DNA of 64,000 nt, taken from Rhodomicrobium lacus. GTDB lineage: Bacteria; Pseudomonadota; Alphaproteobacteria; Rhizobiales; Rhodomicrobiaceae. The first letter of the stretch is position 1. Each line of letters starts with the position of its first letter. Location: contig NZ_RZNF01000012.1 in NCBI RefSeq assembly GCF_003992725.1, positions 1,612,501 through 1,676,500 on the forward strand, read 5' to 3'. The position numbers were made by a program, and so were the translations under genes. Under the pieces are notes generated by a model, which did not search any database, was not told the DNA's origin, and saw only the letters and a program-made list of their open reading frames with translations. This document shows positions 17,381 to 26,305 of the stretch, one piece after another.

Positions 17381-18251
17381 GCCCGTGACCGGCGCCGTGG
17401 AGCGCCCCGACGTCTTCTTCGAGACAAAGGCGACGTCCGCCATCGGCCCGACCGAAAAGCGAATTTCGTTTGCCGCGCGGCTGTGGATGAGCGGCGTCTT
17501 CCGGAAGAGCGTCATCCTCGTCCTGCTCGCCACGGCGTGGGAGCTGTACGCGCGCCAGCTCAACAACGACCTGCTTTTCCCGACCTTTTTCCAGACCGTT
17601 ACGGCCTTCGTCGACTGCATCGAGGACGGCACGCTGCCCGGGCGCGTCTGGTCATCGCTCAAGGTGCTGCTGACGGGCTACAGCCTCGGCATTCTGATCG
17701 CCGCGGCCATCACCGTGCTCGCTCTCGTTACGCGCGTCGGCGACGATCTCCTCGAAACGCTCACCGCGATGTTCAATCCGCTGCCCGCCATCGCGCTCTT
17801 GCCGCTGGCGCTGATCTGGTTCGGGTTGGGCACGCAGAGCATCGTTTTCGTCCTCGTTCATTCGGTACTCTGGCCTGTCGCGCTGAATGCGAATTCGGGC
17901 TTCAAGTCCGTATCGCCGACGCTGCGCATGGTCGGACGGAACTACGGCCTCGGTCTGTTCGCGACAGTGCGTCAGATCCTCATTCCTGCGGCGCTGCCAA
18001 GCCTCATCACGGGCCTCAAGGTAGGCTGGGCCTTTGCATGGCGCACGCTGATCGCGGCGGAACTCGTGTTCGGCGTCAGTTCGGGAAGCGGCGGTCTCGG
18101 CTGGTTCATCTTCGAGAACAAGAACCAGCTCGAAATCGCGAACGTCTTCGCCGGGCTTTTCACGGTGATCCTGATCGGGCTTGCGGTGGAAGGGCTGATC
18201 TTCCGCACGCTTGAGGAAAGGACCGTGCGGCGTTGGGGCATGCAGTCTTGA
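17373..18251 (+). CDS. ABC transporter permease (TauC/SsuC type), probable sulfolactate uptake
   Basis: A 292-residue inner-membrane permease of the BPD_transp_1 family. Membrane segments are visible from about residue 45 (SVILVLLATAWELYA), through YSLGILIAAAITVLALV and LPAIALLPLALIWFGLG, to the C-terminal VFAGLFTVILIGLAVEGLIF. The cytoplasmic EAA-like loop lies around ITGLKVGWAFAWRTLIAAE. The start ATG at 17373 overlaps the ATPase stop by 8 bp, indicating translational coupling. The N-terminal 40 residues are polar. It forms the channel partner of the preceding ATPase and following binding protein. Confidence 0.9.
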   Translation: MSEPVTGAVERPDVFFETKATSAIGPTEKRISFAARLWMSGVFRKSVILVLLATAWELYARQLNNDLLFPTFFQTVTAFVDCIEDGTLPGRVWSSLKVLLTGYSLGILIAAAITVLALVTRVGDDLLETLTAMFNPLPAIALLPLALIWFGLGTQSIVFVLVHSVLWPVALNANSGFKSVSPTLRMVGRNYGLGLFATVRQILIPAALPSLITGLKVGWAFAWRTLIAAELVFGVSSGSGGLGWFIFENKNQLEIANVFAGLFTVILIGLAVEGLIFRTLEERTVRRWGMQS

Positions 18252-18324
18252 ATCCGGGCGGTCGCGGCGCGAGCCGCCGCTTGTCCGGCGCAGCGCTTGC
18301 CTTGTCGGACGGCGTGAAAATTTG

Positions 18325-18342
18325 CGCGAGCCGTCGCTCGCG
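18325..18342 (+). promoter_or_regulatory. Hairpin just upstream of the binding-protein gene
   Basis: CGCGAGC (18325-18331) pairs with GCTCGCG (18336-18342), loop CGTC, followed within a few bases by the ribosome site GAGGGGA. Such hairpins often mark mRNA ends that raise the level of a binding-protein transcript relative to its permease. Confidence 0.35.
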
Positions 18343-18359
18343 ATAGAGGGGAAAAGATC

Positions 18360-19373
18360 ATGAAAAACCTGTTCCGAAGTTTGGCGGCTGCCGTCGCCGG
18401 GTTCCTGCTTCTCGCAACAGCGATGCCACAGGCGAACGCCGAAACCGGCACCGTCCGCATCGCGAAGCAGTTCGGCATTTCCTATCTGCCGCTGGTGCTT
18501 CTCGAAGAGCAGAAACTTATCGAAAAGCACGCGAAGGAACTCGGCCTCGATGTGTCGGTCGAGTGGCTGCGCTTCACCGGCGGCTCGGGCATGAACGAGG
18601 CGATCCTGTCCGGCAACCTCGATTTCGCATCGGGCGGGGTGGGGCCTCTCCTGACGATCTGGGGCAAGACGCAGAACAATTTCAAGGTGAAGGGCGTCAC
18701 GTCCTTCAACGCGATGCCGATCATTCTCAACACCAACAACCCGAACGTTAAGACCATCAAGGACTTCACGGAAAAGGACAAGATCGCGCTGCCCGCCGTG
18801 AAATCCTCGATTCAGGCGGTGACGTTGCAGATTGCCGCCGAGAAAGCGTTCGGCAAGGGTCAGGCGAACAAGCTCGACTCGATCACGATCTCGCTCGGCC
18901 ACCCGGACGGTCAGGCGGCGCTTCTGAGCGGAAAATCGGAGGTCACGGGGCACTTCACCGCCGCGCCTTTTGCCTATGACGAGCTTGCCGATCCGCGCGT
19001 CCACAAGGTGCTCGACAGCTACGAAGTGCTCGGCGGCCCGCACACCTACAATTCGGTCTGGGCGACGTCGAAGTTCCACGACGAAAATCCGAAGGTGATC
19101 AAGGCGTTTCTCGCCGCGCTTGAGGAGGCCATCGCTTTCATCAAGGCCGAGCCTCTGAAGGCCGCCGAGATCTGGGTCAAGGCCGAAAAATCGAAGCTGA
19201 CGCCGGAGCAGGCAGCGGAGCTTATCCAGAAGCCCGAAAACGAATGGACGCTCACGCCCAAGAAGATCGTCGACTATGCGGACTTCATGTATTCGACGGG
19301 CGCGATCTTGGCGAAGCCCGCAAGCTGGAAGGACGTCTTCTTCGACGACATCCATCACCTGCCCGGAAGCTGA
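18360..19373 (+). CDS. ABC transporter substrate-binding protein (TauA/SsuA type)
   Basis: A 337-residue periplasmic binding protein. The signal peptide (residues 1-27) has basic start, hydrophobic core LAAAVAGFLLLATAM and cleavage after ANA. The mature part opens TGTVRIAKQFGISYLPLVLL, the type II periplasmic-binding fold of the nitrate/sulfonate/taurine group, with GNLDFASGGVGPLL lining the usual anion site. GAGGGGA precedes the start. It lies 108 bp after the permease and 158 bp before suyA, separated from the latter by a hairpin. By context it should bind sulfolactate, taking the role that a TRAP- or TTT-type carrier has in some other sulfolactate users. Confidence 0.9.
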   Translation: MKNLFRSLAAAVAGFLLLATAMPQANAETGTVRIAKQFGISYLPLVLLEEQKLIEKHAKELGLDVSVEWLRFTGGSGMNEAILSGNLDFASGGVGPLLTIWGKTQNNFKVKGVTSFNAMPIILNTNNPNVKTIKDFTEKDKIALPAVKSSIQAVTLQIAAEKAFGKGQANKLDSITISLGHPDGQAALLSGKSEVTGHFTAAPFAYDELADPRVHKVLDSYEVLGGPHTYNSVWATSKFHDENPKVIKAFLAALEEAIAFIKAEPLKAAEIWVKAEKSKLTPEQAAELIQKPENEWTLTPKKIVDYADFMYSTGAILAKPASWKDVFFDDIHHLPGS

Positions 19374-19441
19374 GACCGCTGAGCGCTCGGATAGAGCGAG
19401 GCGAGGCAGATTGACGGTAACCGAAAATTGCGACTGTCGCG

Positions 19442-19480
19442 CGCCCCGCCGGCGCATAAGCTTGGCGGGGCGTCTTCATT
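19442..19480 (+). terminator. Hairpin between binding-protein gene and suyA
   Basis: CGCCCCGCC (19442-19450) pairs with GGCGGGGCG (19464-19472) with a 13-base loop, followed by TCTTCATT. This could be a partial terminator or an mRNA 3'-end protector separating transporter from enzyme expression. Confidence 0.5.
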
Positions 19481-19492
19481 GCATCGGCGATA

Positions 19493-19502
19493 TCGTATAC
19501 AA
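19493..19502. promoter_or_regulatory. GTATAC-centred palindrome upstream of suyA
   Basis: TCGTATACAA lies 30 bases before the suyA start, between the hairpin and the AAGGAAAA ribosome site. It resembles the element at 16451. A shared operator for an unlinked regulator is a guess. Confidence 0.25.
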
Positions 19503-19531
19503 GCGTGAGAAATGACTAAGGAAAATCAGAT

Positions 19532-19846
19532 ATGAGCGAACCCGCGAAACGGGATGGGGGCAGCATTCCGCATGTCCTCGCCCACAATCCGGCGGACAAC
19601 GTGGCCGTTGCGGTGATCGAGGGGCTGAGCGCAGGCACGACCGCGTTCGGCGTGATCACCGAGACCGACGCGCCCTTTCAGTTACTGGTGAAACAGGACA
19701 TCCCGATCGGCCACAAGGTCGCGCTCAAGGATCTGAAAGCGGGCGACACGGCCATCAAATACGGCCAGGACGTCGGCCGCATCGTGAAGGACGTCGCCAA
19801 GGGCGAGCACGTCCACATCCACAATCTCAAGACCAAGCGCTGGTAA
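19532..19846 (+). CDS. suyA: (2R)-sulfolactate sulfo-lyase subunit alpha
   Basis: A 104-residue SAF-domain protein, the small subunit of the enzyme that splits (R)-3-sulfolactate into pyruvate and sulfite. It corresponds to the N-terminal part of altronate dehydratase UxaA, here a separate polypeptide, as in SuyA. The SAF pattern is [34 protein letters not shown] and a terminal [13 protein letters not shown]. An AAGGAAAA site precedes it. suyB starts 10 bp later. Altronate or galactarate dehydratase is the alternative, but the two following dehydrogenases match the sulfolactate pathway and no uronate genes are present. Confidence 0.88.
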   Translation: MSEPAKRDGGSIPHVLAHNPADNVAVAVIEGLSAGTTAFGVITETDAPFQLLVKQDIPIGHKVALKDLKAGDTAIKYGQDVGRIVKDVAKGEHVHIHNLKTKRW

Positions 19847-19856
19847 GGACGCCACG

Positions 19857-21122
19857 ATGAGCATAGTGCAAGGCAAGGAAAGCCCGTTCGTCGGGGGCGC
19901 CCCGGATCAGTTTTTCACTCCAGCGCTTTCCGGAAAACGGGCCTCGCAGGACTACGCGAAGGCCACCTTCACGGGCTGGCGGCGCGAAAACGGCCGCGTC
20001 GGCGTTCGTAATCACGTCGTCATCCTGCCGCTCGACGACCTTTCCAATGCGGCTTCCGAAGCTGTTGCGGCGCAGGTCAAGGGCACGCTGGCGCTGCCCC
20101 ACGCCTATGGCCGCCTCCAGTTCGGCGAAGACCTCGAACTCTTCTTCCGCACGCTGATCGGCACAGGCTCCAATCCGAACGTCGCCGCCGTCGTCGTGAT
20201 CGGCATCGAAGACCAGTGGACGAACCGCGTCGTCGAAGGCATCGCGAAGACGGGCAAGCCCGTCGTCGGCTTCGGGATCGAGGGTCACGGCGACATAGCG
20301 ACCGTCGCGAAGGCGAGCTACGCGGCGAAGAAGTTCGTGCAATGGGCGACCGAACTGCCGCGCGAGGAAGCCCCGATCTCCGAGCTTTGGGTTTCGACGA
20401 AGTGCGGCGAGTCCGACACGACGACGGGCCTTTCCTCCTGCCCCGCAGTGGGCAACATGTATGACAAGCTGATCCCGCTCGGCATCTATGGCGTCTTCGG
20501 CGAAACGACCGAAATCACCGGCGCGGAGCATCTGGCCCGCGAGCGCGCCGCGACGCCCGAGATTGGCGAGAAGTGGTATGCCATGTGGAAGGCGTATCAG
20601 GAAGACGTGATCGAAGCGCACAAGACGAACGACCTTTCCGATAGCCAGCCCACCAAGGGCAACATCGCGGGCGGCCTCACCACAATCGAAGAGAAGGCGC
20701 TCGGCAACCTCGAAAAGATCGGCCACAATTCCAAGTTCCTCGACGCGCTTGAGCCCGCCGAGGCACCCGCGAAAGGCCCCGGCCTCTACTTCATGGACTC
20801 ATCCTCGGCAGCGGCCGAGTGCGTGACGCTGATGGCGGCTGCGGGCTACGTGGTCCACACCTTTCCGACAGGTCAGGGCAACGTCATCGGCAACCCGATC
20901 CTGCCGGTCATCAAGATCAGCGGCAATCCGCGCACGATCCGCACCATGGGCGAGCATATCGACGTGGACGTGTCGGGCGTTCTGCGGCGCGAGATCACCA
21001 TCAGTCAGGCGGGCGACTCGCTCATCGACATGATCGTGCGCACGGCGAACGGGCGGCTCACGGCGGCGGAAGCGCTCGGCCACCGCGAGTTCGTCATCAC
21101 CAAGCTTTATCGCAGCGCCTGA
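19857..21122 (+). CDS. suyB: (2R)-sulfolactate sulfo-lyase subunit beta
   Basis: A 421-residue large subunit of the sulfolactate-cleaving lyase, homologous to the C-terminal part of UxaA altronate dehydratase. Segments that fit SuyB as I remember it are [35 protein letters not shown] with the probable metal-ligand cysteine, [37 protein letters not shown] and [18 protein letters not shown]. SuyAB desulfonates (R)-sulfolactate in the cytoplasm, releasing sulfite, which must be exported, oxidised or assimilated by genes not in this window. It is 10 bp after suyA and 75 bp before slcC. Confidence is high from context plus pattern. Confidence 0.9.
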   Translation: MSIVQGKESPFVGGAPDQFFTPALSGKRASQDYAKATFTGWRRENGRVGVRNHVVILPLDDLSNAASEAVAAQVKGTLALPHAYGRLQFGEDLELFFRTLIGTGSNPNVAAVVVIGIEDQWTNRVVEGIAKTGKPVVGFGIEGHGDIATVAKASYAAKKFVQWATELPREEAPISELWVSTKCGESDTTTGLSSCPAVGNMYDKLIPLGIYGVFGETTEITGAEHLARERAATPEIGEKWYAMWKAYQEDVIEAHKTNDLSDSQPTKGNIAGGLTTIEEKALGNLEKIGHNSKFLDALEPAEAPAKGPGLYFMDSSSAAAECVTLMAAAGYVVHTFPTGQGNVIGNPILPVIKISGNPRTIRTMGEHIDVDVSGVLRREITISQAGDSLIDMIVRTANGRLTAAEALGHREFVITKLYRSA

Positions 21123-21197
21123 CACGCGATAAGCCGAACCTCAGCCGGGCGCGCGCATGCGAAAGCAGCGAGCGCGCCCGGCGGATCGGGAGAACCC

Positions 21198-22139
21198 ATG
21201 AAAGTTGTGGTGACGGAGTTCATGGACGAGCACATGCTGCGCGCCGGGTTGCCCGGCGTGGAGGTCGTCTACGATCCCGAACTGGTCGACAAGCGCGACG
21301 CACTCTTCGCCGAGGTTGCCAACGCGGACGCGCTCATCGTGCGCAACCGCACACAGGTGAAGGGCGCGCTCCTCGATGCGGCGGCGCGGCTCAGATGTAT
21401 TGGCCGTCTCGGTGTCGGCCTCGACAACATCGACACCGCCGCATGCAAGGCGCGCGGCATCGCTGTCTATCCCGCCACCGGCGCTAACGACATTTCCGTT
21501 GCGGAATATGTGATCGCGGCGGCGCTGCTGCTCATGCGCGGCGCGTTCGGAGCGAGCGCAGAACTGGCAAAAGGCGGCTGGCCGCGTCAGGCGCTGATGA
21601 ACGGCGGCGAGGTTTACGGCAAGCGTCTCGGCCTTGTCGGCTTCGGCGCGATTGCGCGGCACGTGGCGCGACGTGCGGCGGCTCTCGGCATGACGGTCGC
21701 GGCTCACGATCCTTTCGTCGCCAACGACGATGCGGCATGGACGCAGGATTTCGGCCGCGTGGAGCCGCTGGGCCTCGACGCGCTGCTCGCCGCGTCGGAC
21801 ATCCTATCGCTTCACGTGCCGCTGACCGATGCCACGCACGGCCTCATCGACGAGCGCGCGTTTAGCCGCATGAAGCGCGGCGCTATCCTCATCAACACGG
21901 CGCGCGGCGGCGTGGCGGACGAGCGCGCGCTGGCCCGCGCCCTTCGCGAAGGGCGGCTTGGCGGCGCGGCGCTCGACGTGTTCGAGGCGGAGCCGTTTCC
22001 GCAAGGCTACGCAGAACGCTTCGAGGGCTTGCCAAACCTTGTTCTAACGCCGCATATCGCGGGGCTTACGGCGGAGGCGAACCGGCGCGTGTCGGAGTTG
22101 ACCGTCGCCAATGTCCGCCGCCATCTTGCCGAAGCCTGA
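21198..22139 (+). CDS. slcC: (S)-sulfolactate dehydrogenase
   Basis: A 313-residue NAD-dependent D-isomer 2-hydroxyacid dehydrogenase. The Rossmann motif GFGAIARHVARRA is near residues 151-163; catalytic residues are Arg in INTARGGVADE, Glu in VFEAEPFP and His in LTPHIAGLT. In sulfolactate users SlcC oxidises (S)-sulfolactate to sulfopyruvate, and ComC then reduces that to the R form, giving a dehydrogenase-based racemase. The position between suyB and comC supports this over 3-phosphoglycerate dehydrogenase, and the ACT domain of SerA is absent. GGGAGA precedes the start. Confidence 0.86.
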   Translation: MKVVVTEFMDEHMLRAGLPGVEVVYDPELVDKRDALFAEVANADALIVRNRTQVKGALLDAAARLRCIGRLGVGLDNIDTAACKARGIAVYPATGANDISVAEYVIAAALLLMRGAFGASAELAKGGWPRQALMNGGEVYGKRLGLVGFGAIARHVARRAAALGMTVAAHDPFVANDDAAWTQDFGRVEPLGLDALLAASDILSLHVPLTDATHGLIDERAFSRMKRGAILINTARGGVADERALARALREGRLGGAALDVFEAEPFPQGYAERFEGLPNLVLTPHIAGLTAEANRRVSELTVANVRRHLAEA

Positions 22140-22156
22140 CGCATTCGGAGCCGATA

Positions 22157-23152
22157 ATGCCGATCTTGACCATCGACGAGGCGGAAGAGCTGACCGCCCA
22201 AGCCCTGCAACGCTCGGGCGCGAATGCGGCCAGTGCCGCCAGCACCGCTCACGCGCTCGTTGCCGCGGAGGCGGATGGCCTCAAGGGGCACGGGCTGGTG
22301 CGCGTGCCGACCTACGCGGCGCAGTTGAAGTCGGGGAAAGTGAAGGGCGACGCGGTCCCATCCGCAACGCTCACGCGCCCTGCGGCGCTTCTCATCGACG
22401 CCGGTTACGGCTTCGCCTATCCCGCGCTGGAACTCGCCGTCGAGCGGCTCGTCCCGCTCGCCCGCAAGCACGGCATCGCGCTGGCAGGCGTCACGCGCTC
22501 GCATCATTGCGGCGCGGCGGGGTTGCCGGTCGAAGCGCTGGCGCGAAACGGTATCGTCTCGCTGCTGTTTGCCAACGCCCCCGCCGCGATGGCGCCCTGG
22601 GGCGGGCGAACCCCGCTTTTCGGCACGAACCCGCTCGCCTTCGGCTGTCCGCTGCCGGCCGGCGATCCCATCGTCGTCGACATGTCGCTGTCGAAGGTGG
22701 CGCGCGGCAACATCATCGCGGCCAAGCGCAAGGGCGAGGCGATCCCGCCCGACTGGGCCATGGATGCCGAAGGCCGCCCGACGACCGACCCGGCAGCCGC
22801 GCTGGCTGGCACCATGGCCCCGCTCGGCGACGCAAAGGGCGTGGCGCTCGCGCTCATGGTGGAGCTTCTGGCCGCCGGGTTGACCGGTTCGCGCTTCGCT
22901 TCGGAAGCGACGTCCTTCCTCGATGACATCGGCGAACCGCCTGCTACCGGCCAACTCCTGATCGCCATCGACCCGCTCGTCTTCTCCGACAACGCCCTTG
23001 AGCGTTTCGCAGTGCTCGCTCGCATGATCGAAGCGCAGGAAGGCGCGCGCCTGCCGGGAGCGCGGCGATATCAGATCCGCGCGGCCTCGCGCCGGGATGG
23101 GCTCGACGTCGCAGAACCGCTCGTTGCGGAAATCGCAGCGCTTGGGGCATAG
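22157..23152 (+). CDS. comC: (2R)-3-sulfolactate dehydrogenase (NADP)
   Basis: A 331-residue member of the malate/L-lactate dehydrogenase (YlbC/AllD) family, unrelated to the classic Rossmann dehydrogenases. Family motifs are KGHGLVRVPTY, the catalytic-histidine region VTRSHHCGAAGLPVE, FGTNPLAFGCP and VVDMSLSKVARG. ComC reduces sulfopyruvate to (R)-sulfolactate, the only isomer cleaved by SuyAB. GGAG precedes the start, 17 bp after slcC; it is the last gene of the operon. Malate, ureidoglycolate or delta1-piperideine reductase functions are possible by sequence alone; context makes sulfolactate strongly preferred. No clear intrinsic terminator follows. Confidence 0.86.
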   Translation: MPILTIDEAEELTAQALQRSGANAASAASTAHALVAAEADGLKGHGLVRVPTYAAQLKSGKVKGDAVPSATLTRPAALLIDAGYGFAYPALELAVERLVPLARKHGIALAGVTRSHHCGAAGLPVEALARNGIVSLLFANAPAAMAPWGGRTPLFGTNPLAFGCPLPAGDPIVVDMSLSKVARGNIIAAKRKGEAIPPDWAMDAEGRPTTDPAAALAGTMAPLGDAKGVALALMVELLAAGLTGSRFASEATSFLDDIGEPPATGQLLIAIDPLVFSDNALERFAVLARMIEAQEGARLPGARRYQIRAASRRDGLDVAEPLVAEIAALGA

Positions 23153-23523
23153 GCCCACGTGGAACGGCGGTCCCGATGGCGCTGTAATCCGGGCCGTTCA
23201 TGACCGTCAGCGGCGGCGGAAGGGCTGGCGGCAAGCGGTGTCCCGCCCGATGCGGCAGCAGGCTCGGTGTGCGGCGAGCCGCACAGTTTGTGCGCCGATA
23301 ATGCAGGCATCGGCACCATTCGTTGATTCCGGCTTTTCTATTATTCGCGCGATACATGAAGAAATCCGAAATCGAAGTTCATGAAAAATTGACGACGTCG
23401 CTAACCTTGATTACTCCTCCAACAAAAATCGGAATAGTACGAGAGGCAACGCTCAGCTTAAATTCGCAATGCAGCCATAATTCCGCCTTCTGATGCTTTA
23501 GCTCTCTCTAAGATGGTGATTTA
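23153..23523. other. Intergenic region between comC and the kinase gene
   Basis: No supported gene. Base composition becomes AT-richer from about 23330. No clear terminator or repeat. Confidence 0.5.
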
Positions 23524-24540
23524 ATGGTGGCATGGCTTGTTAAATTAAATTCCTGGCCGATGTCTTTACGGCTCATGATTACGGGAGCGGTCATCACATC
23601 GGCAGCGCTGATACAGTTGCCAGTGGCCATCGAAGTGCCTGGCGAGCCCTTCCTCCTGTGCTACATCGCATCTGCCTGCTGCGCGTTGGCTTTCGGCCGC
23701 GTCAACGGCTTCCTCGCCATCGCTATCAGCTCGGTCTTGTCTTTTCTTTTCTTCGAGCCTTATCGTTCTTTACGGATCCAGTATGCTGGCGATCTCATCG
23801 CAATCGAAGCGTACGCCGTTATCGGCGCGATCAGCGTTTCGGCGCTCGCAAGGATGGTGGCGTCGATCATCGCCGAGCAGGAGACTGCCTCCCTCGCAAA
23901 ACAACACGAGGAGCACAGCCGACTGATGCTGAACGAGATGACCCATCGAGTTGCCAACAACTTTCAGGCTGCTGCGTCGCTCATCCGATTGAGAGCCTCT
24001 GATGTGCGAGACTCGGGAGCAAAAACCGCGCTCGATGAAACTGTGGAACAAATCCTTATTTTTGCGCGGCTTCACAGGCAGCTTTGCAACAACGTCGACG
24101 GTACCATCACCCTTGATAGCACCCGCTTTTTAAGAGAAATCTTTGAGGCTATCAAAAATAGCCAGGGAATGAGAAGTGACATACGGCTCGAACAGAAGGT
24201 TCAAAACGTTGATCTTACGTTCGCGGAAGCCTTGCCGCTTGGCCTCATTGTGAATGAGCTTGTTACCAATTCGATGAAATATGCCTTTCCGAATTCGCGC
24301 CCCGGCTCGATCACCCTGACACTCACGGTCTCGGGATCGGAGTGTCAGCTTTGCGTTTCTGACGACGGGGTCGGTTTGCGGAATGGAGATTTTGGTTCCG
24401 GAAGGGGATTGGTTTTGGTGCGGGAACTTACCAATCAACTCAGGGGCGAATTCGAAATTCACTCGTCGAGTAAAGGGACCGAAGCGAAAATCAAATTCCA
24501 CGCAGTCAAGCGGCCCAAGTTGCAGACATTGGTCGCATGA
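23524..24540 (+). CDS. Membrane sensor histidine kinase (DUF4118 + HisKA_2)
   Basis: A 338-residue kinase. Residues 13-115 hold four membrane segments of the KdpD-like DUF4118 type (SLRLMITGAVITSAALIQLP to AYAVIGAISVSAL). A short coiled linker follows. The HisKA_2 dimerisation box NEMTHRVANNFQAA places the phospho-acceptor at His141. The ATPase domain has NELVTNSMKYAF, DDGVGL and a GRGLVLV motif. HisKA_2 kinases in Hyphomicrobiales often feed the general stress response or single-domain regulators; no response regulator is adjacent. The gene is AT-richer than its neighbours, and lies upstream of the TRAP transporter with a 750-bp gap, so a link to either side is only speculative. Confidence 0.88.
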   Translation: MVAWLVKLNSWPMSLRLMITGAVITSAALIQLPVAIEVPGEPFLLCYIASACCALAFGRVNGFLAIAISSVLSFLFFEPYRSLRIQYAGDLIAIEAYAVIGAISVSALARMVASIIAEQETASLAKQHEEHSRLMLNEMTHRVANNFQAAASLIRLRASDVRDSGAKTALDETVEQILIFARLHRQLCNNVDGTITLDSTRFLREIFEAIKNSQGMRSDIRLEQKVQNVDLTFAEALPLGLIVNELVTNSMKYAFPNSRPGSITLTLTVSGSECQLCVSDDGVGLRNGDFGSGRGLVLVRELTNQLRGEFEIHSSSKGTEAKIKFHAVKRPKLQTLVA

Positions 24541-25178
24541 CCGGGATTCCGCCTTCACTCGTCAAACGGATATCGGCCCTCCTCGAACGCCCGCTGGATG
24601 ACTCGAAGCGTCGCTAGGTCTGGCGCGTTGCGCCCGCTCCTCGGAAACGCGCAATAGAGCATTTCATTGTTTGACGGAACCGTATCCATCGTTCTCGAAT
24701 TTATCTGAATCTTCGCGCTTAGATCAAGTATTACTGAGAGGTATTTTGCGTAGCATCGCCCGTCGATACACGCATCGGGTGCCCTGCGGTCGGTCACAAA
24801 ACGATGCCGCGCAAATATTTATATCATTTGAAATCGATGATATAATGATCCTCCGCAGGCAGGCGACCGACGGCTCAAAGGGGCACAGTTGGCCAGAAGT
24901 CTTGTCGGCGCTGATTACGCAACCGGTCGCTCACTGCCCCATATAAAAAGGACACGCCTATGCACGGCATAGGAGATCGCGCAAAGGTAGGCTTGACCGA
25001 TGAGGATCAACCAGCCGTTTGAATCCAATCGCAAAAAAGTAGTTAATTATAACTGGGCATAAACGTCACACCCCCGGCTTGCGCCGCCAAACTAACCTTG
25101 GAAATTGACAAGGATCCCGCGCAAAAAACGCAAACGAACGCCGCTATTTCCCAATTTTTGTGTCCATTTTTAGGTATT
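24541..25178. other. AT-rich stretch, no gene supported
   Basis: This is the longest unassigned AT-richer region of the window. Short frames on both strands show no recognisable domain and no convincing ribosome site. It may hold regulatory DNA or gene remnants. Confidence 0.45.
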
Positions 25179-25206
25179 TTGCATACGATTTAGACCAAAG
25201 TATAGT
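25179..25206 (+). promoter_or_regulatory. Likely promoter of the TRAP transporter genes
   Basis: TTGCAT (25179-25184), 16-base spacer, TATAGT (25201-25206). Transcription would start near 25213, about 80 bases before dctP. Confidence 0.5.
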
Positions 25207-25291
25207 CCGGCAATGAATCCCTTCCCGCGACGGGCGGATGCTATAAGAAGGGCGGACGGAACGACCCCTGATTATAGATTTGGAGAACGCC

Positions 25292-26305
25292 ATGATTTCG
25301 AGACGGGCATTCATCGGCGGCGCTGCCCTTTCCATAGCCGCGCCTGGACTGCTTCGGGCGCAAGGCGTCCGCACGCTGAAGATTTCTCATCAGTTCCCGG
25401 GTGGCACGATCGATCAGGGCGATTTCCGTGATCGTCTCGTGAGGCGGTTCGCAGCCGAGGTCGAGAAGCGCACGAATGGCGCGCTGAAATTTGAAATCTA
25501 TCCCGGCTCGTCTCTCATGAAGACGTTCGCGCAGTTTTCTGCGCTGCGCAAAGGCGCTCTCGACTTCTCGCTCTATCCCCTCCCTTATGCCGGCAGCGAA
25601 GTTCAGGCGTTGAATCTCGGCCTGATGCCGCTTCTCGTCACGTCCTACGAACAGGGCGCGAAGTGGAAAGATGCCCCGATCGGTCAGTCGCTCTCCAAGA
25701 TCGCCGAAGCCAAGGGCGTGAAGTTCATCACCTGGGTATGGCAGGCAGGCGGCGCTGCGTCGCTCAAGAAGGCGATCCGCGTTCCGGATGACGTGAAGGG
25801 CCTGAAGATCCGCGGCGGCAGCCGCGAATTCGACCTCATGCTGACAGCGGCGGGCGCGCAGGTTTCCACCATGCCGTCCAACGAAATCTATCTCGGCATG
25901 CAGACGGGCGCGCTCGACGCCGCGTTGACCTCTTCGACGAGCCTTATGTCCTTCCGCGTTGAAGAACTCTGCAATTCCATCACCACCGCGCGCACGGGCG
26001 CCATCTGGTTCATGTGCGAGCCGCTTCTGATGTCGAAGGACATCTTCGACTCCCTGCCAGCCGACCAGCAGAAGATCATCGTCGACGTCGGCCAGGAAAT
26101 GGAATGGTTCGGCACAGCCGAGGCGAAGAAGGACGACGAAGCCATCGCGAAGCTCTACGCGGGTCTCAACAAGACGGTCGTCGACCTGAAGCCGGAAGAG
26201 CTTGCGGCGTGGACCAAGATCGCCGAAGAGACGGCCTGGAAGGATTTCGCGTCGAAGTCCACCGAAGCCGCTGAACTTCTGGCCAGCGCACGTTCGGTCT
26301 CCTGA
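25292..26305 (+). CDS. dctP: TRAP transporter substrate-binding protein (DctP family)
   Basis: A 337-residue periplasmic binding protein. The N-terminus MISRRAFIGGAALSIAAPG carries a twin-arginine type signal, usual for this subgroup. The mature fold starts LKISHQFPGGTIDQGD. The conserved arginine that clamps the ligand carboxylate lies in VKGLKIRGGSREF, and MPSNEIYLGMQTGALDA is the second family block. The start is ATG at 25292 with GGAGA seven bases upstream. It is followed, with one base of overlap, by the fused membrane component. The ligand should be a carboxylate or similar acid; its identity cannot be told. Confidence 0.9.
   Translation: MISRRAFIGGAALSIAAPGLLRAQGVRTLKISHQFPGGTIDQGDFRDRLVRRFAAEVEKRTNGALKFEIYPGSSLMKTFAQFSALRKGALDFSLYPLPYAGSEVQALNLGLMPLLVTSYEQGAKWKDAPIGQSLSKIAEAKGVKFITWVWQAGGAASLKKAIRVPDDVKGLKIRGGSREFDLMLTAAGAQVSTMPSNEIYLGMQTGALDAALTSSTSLMSFRVEELCNSITTARTGAIWFMCEPLLMSKDIFDSLPADQQKIIVDVGQEMEWFGTAEAKKDDEAIAKLYAGLNKTVVDLKPEELAAWTKIAEETAWKDFASKSTEAAELLASARSVS

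Noticed and set aside
17652-19457. A 601-residue minus-strand frame opposite the permease and binding protein
   Set aside because: Low-complexity shadow; the plus-strand transporter genes account for it.
19532-21122. Altronate dehydratase (split UxaA) for suyA-suyB
   Set aside because: No uronate pathway genes nearby, while slcC, comC and an organosulfonate-type importer fit sulfolactate.
24555-24797. 80-residue minus-strand frame with ATLRVIQRAFEEGRYPFDE
   Set aside because: No recognisable family or ribosome site; could be a remnant, but not supportable as a gene.
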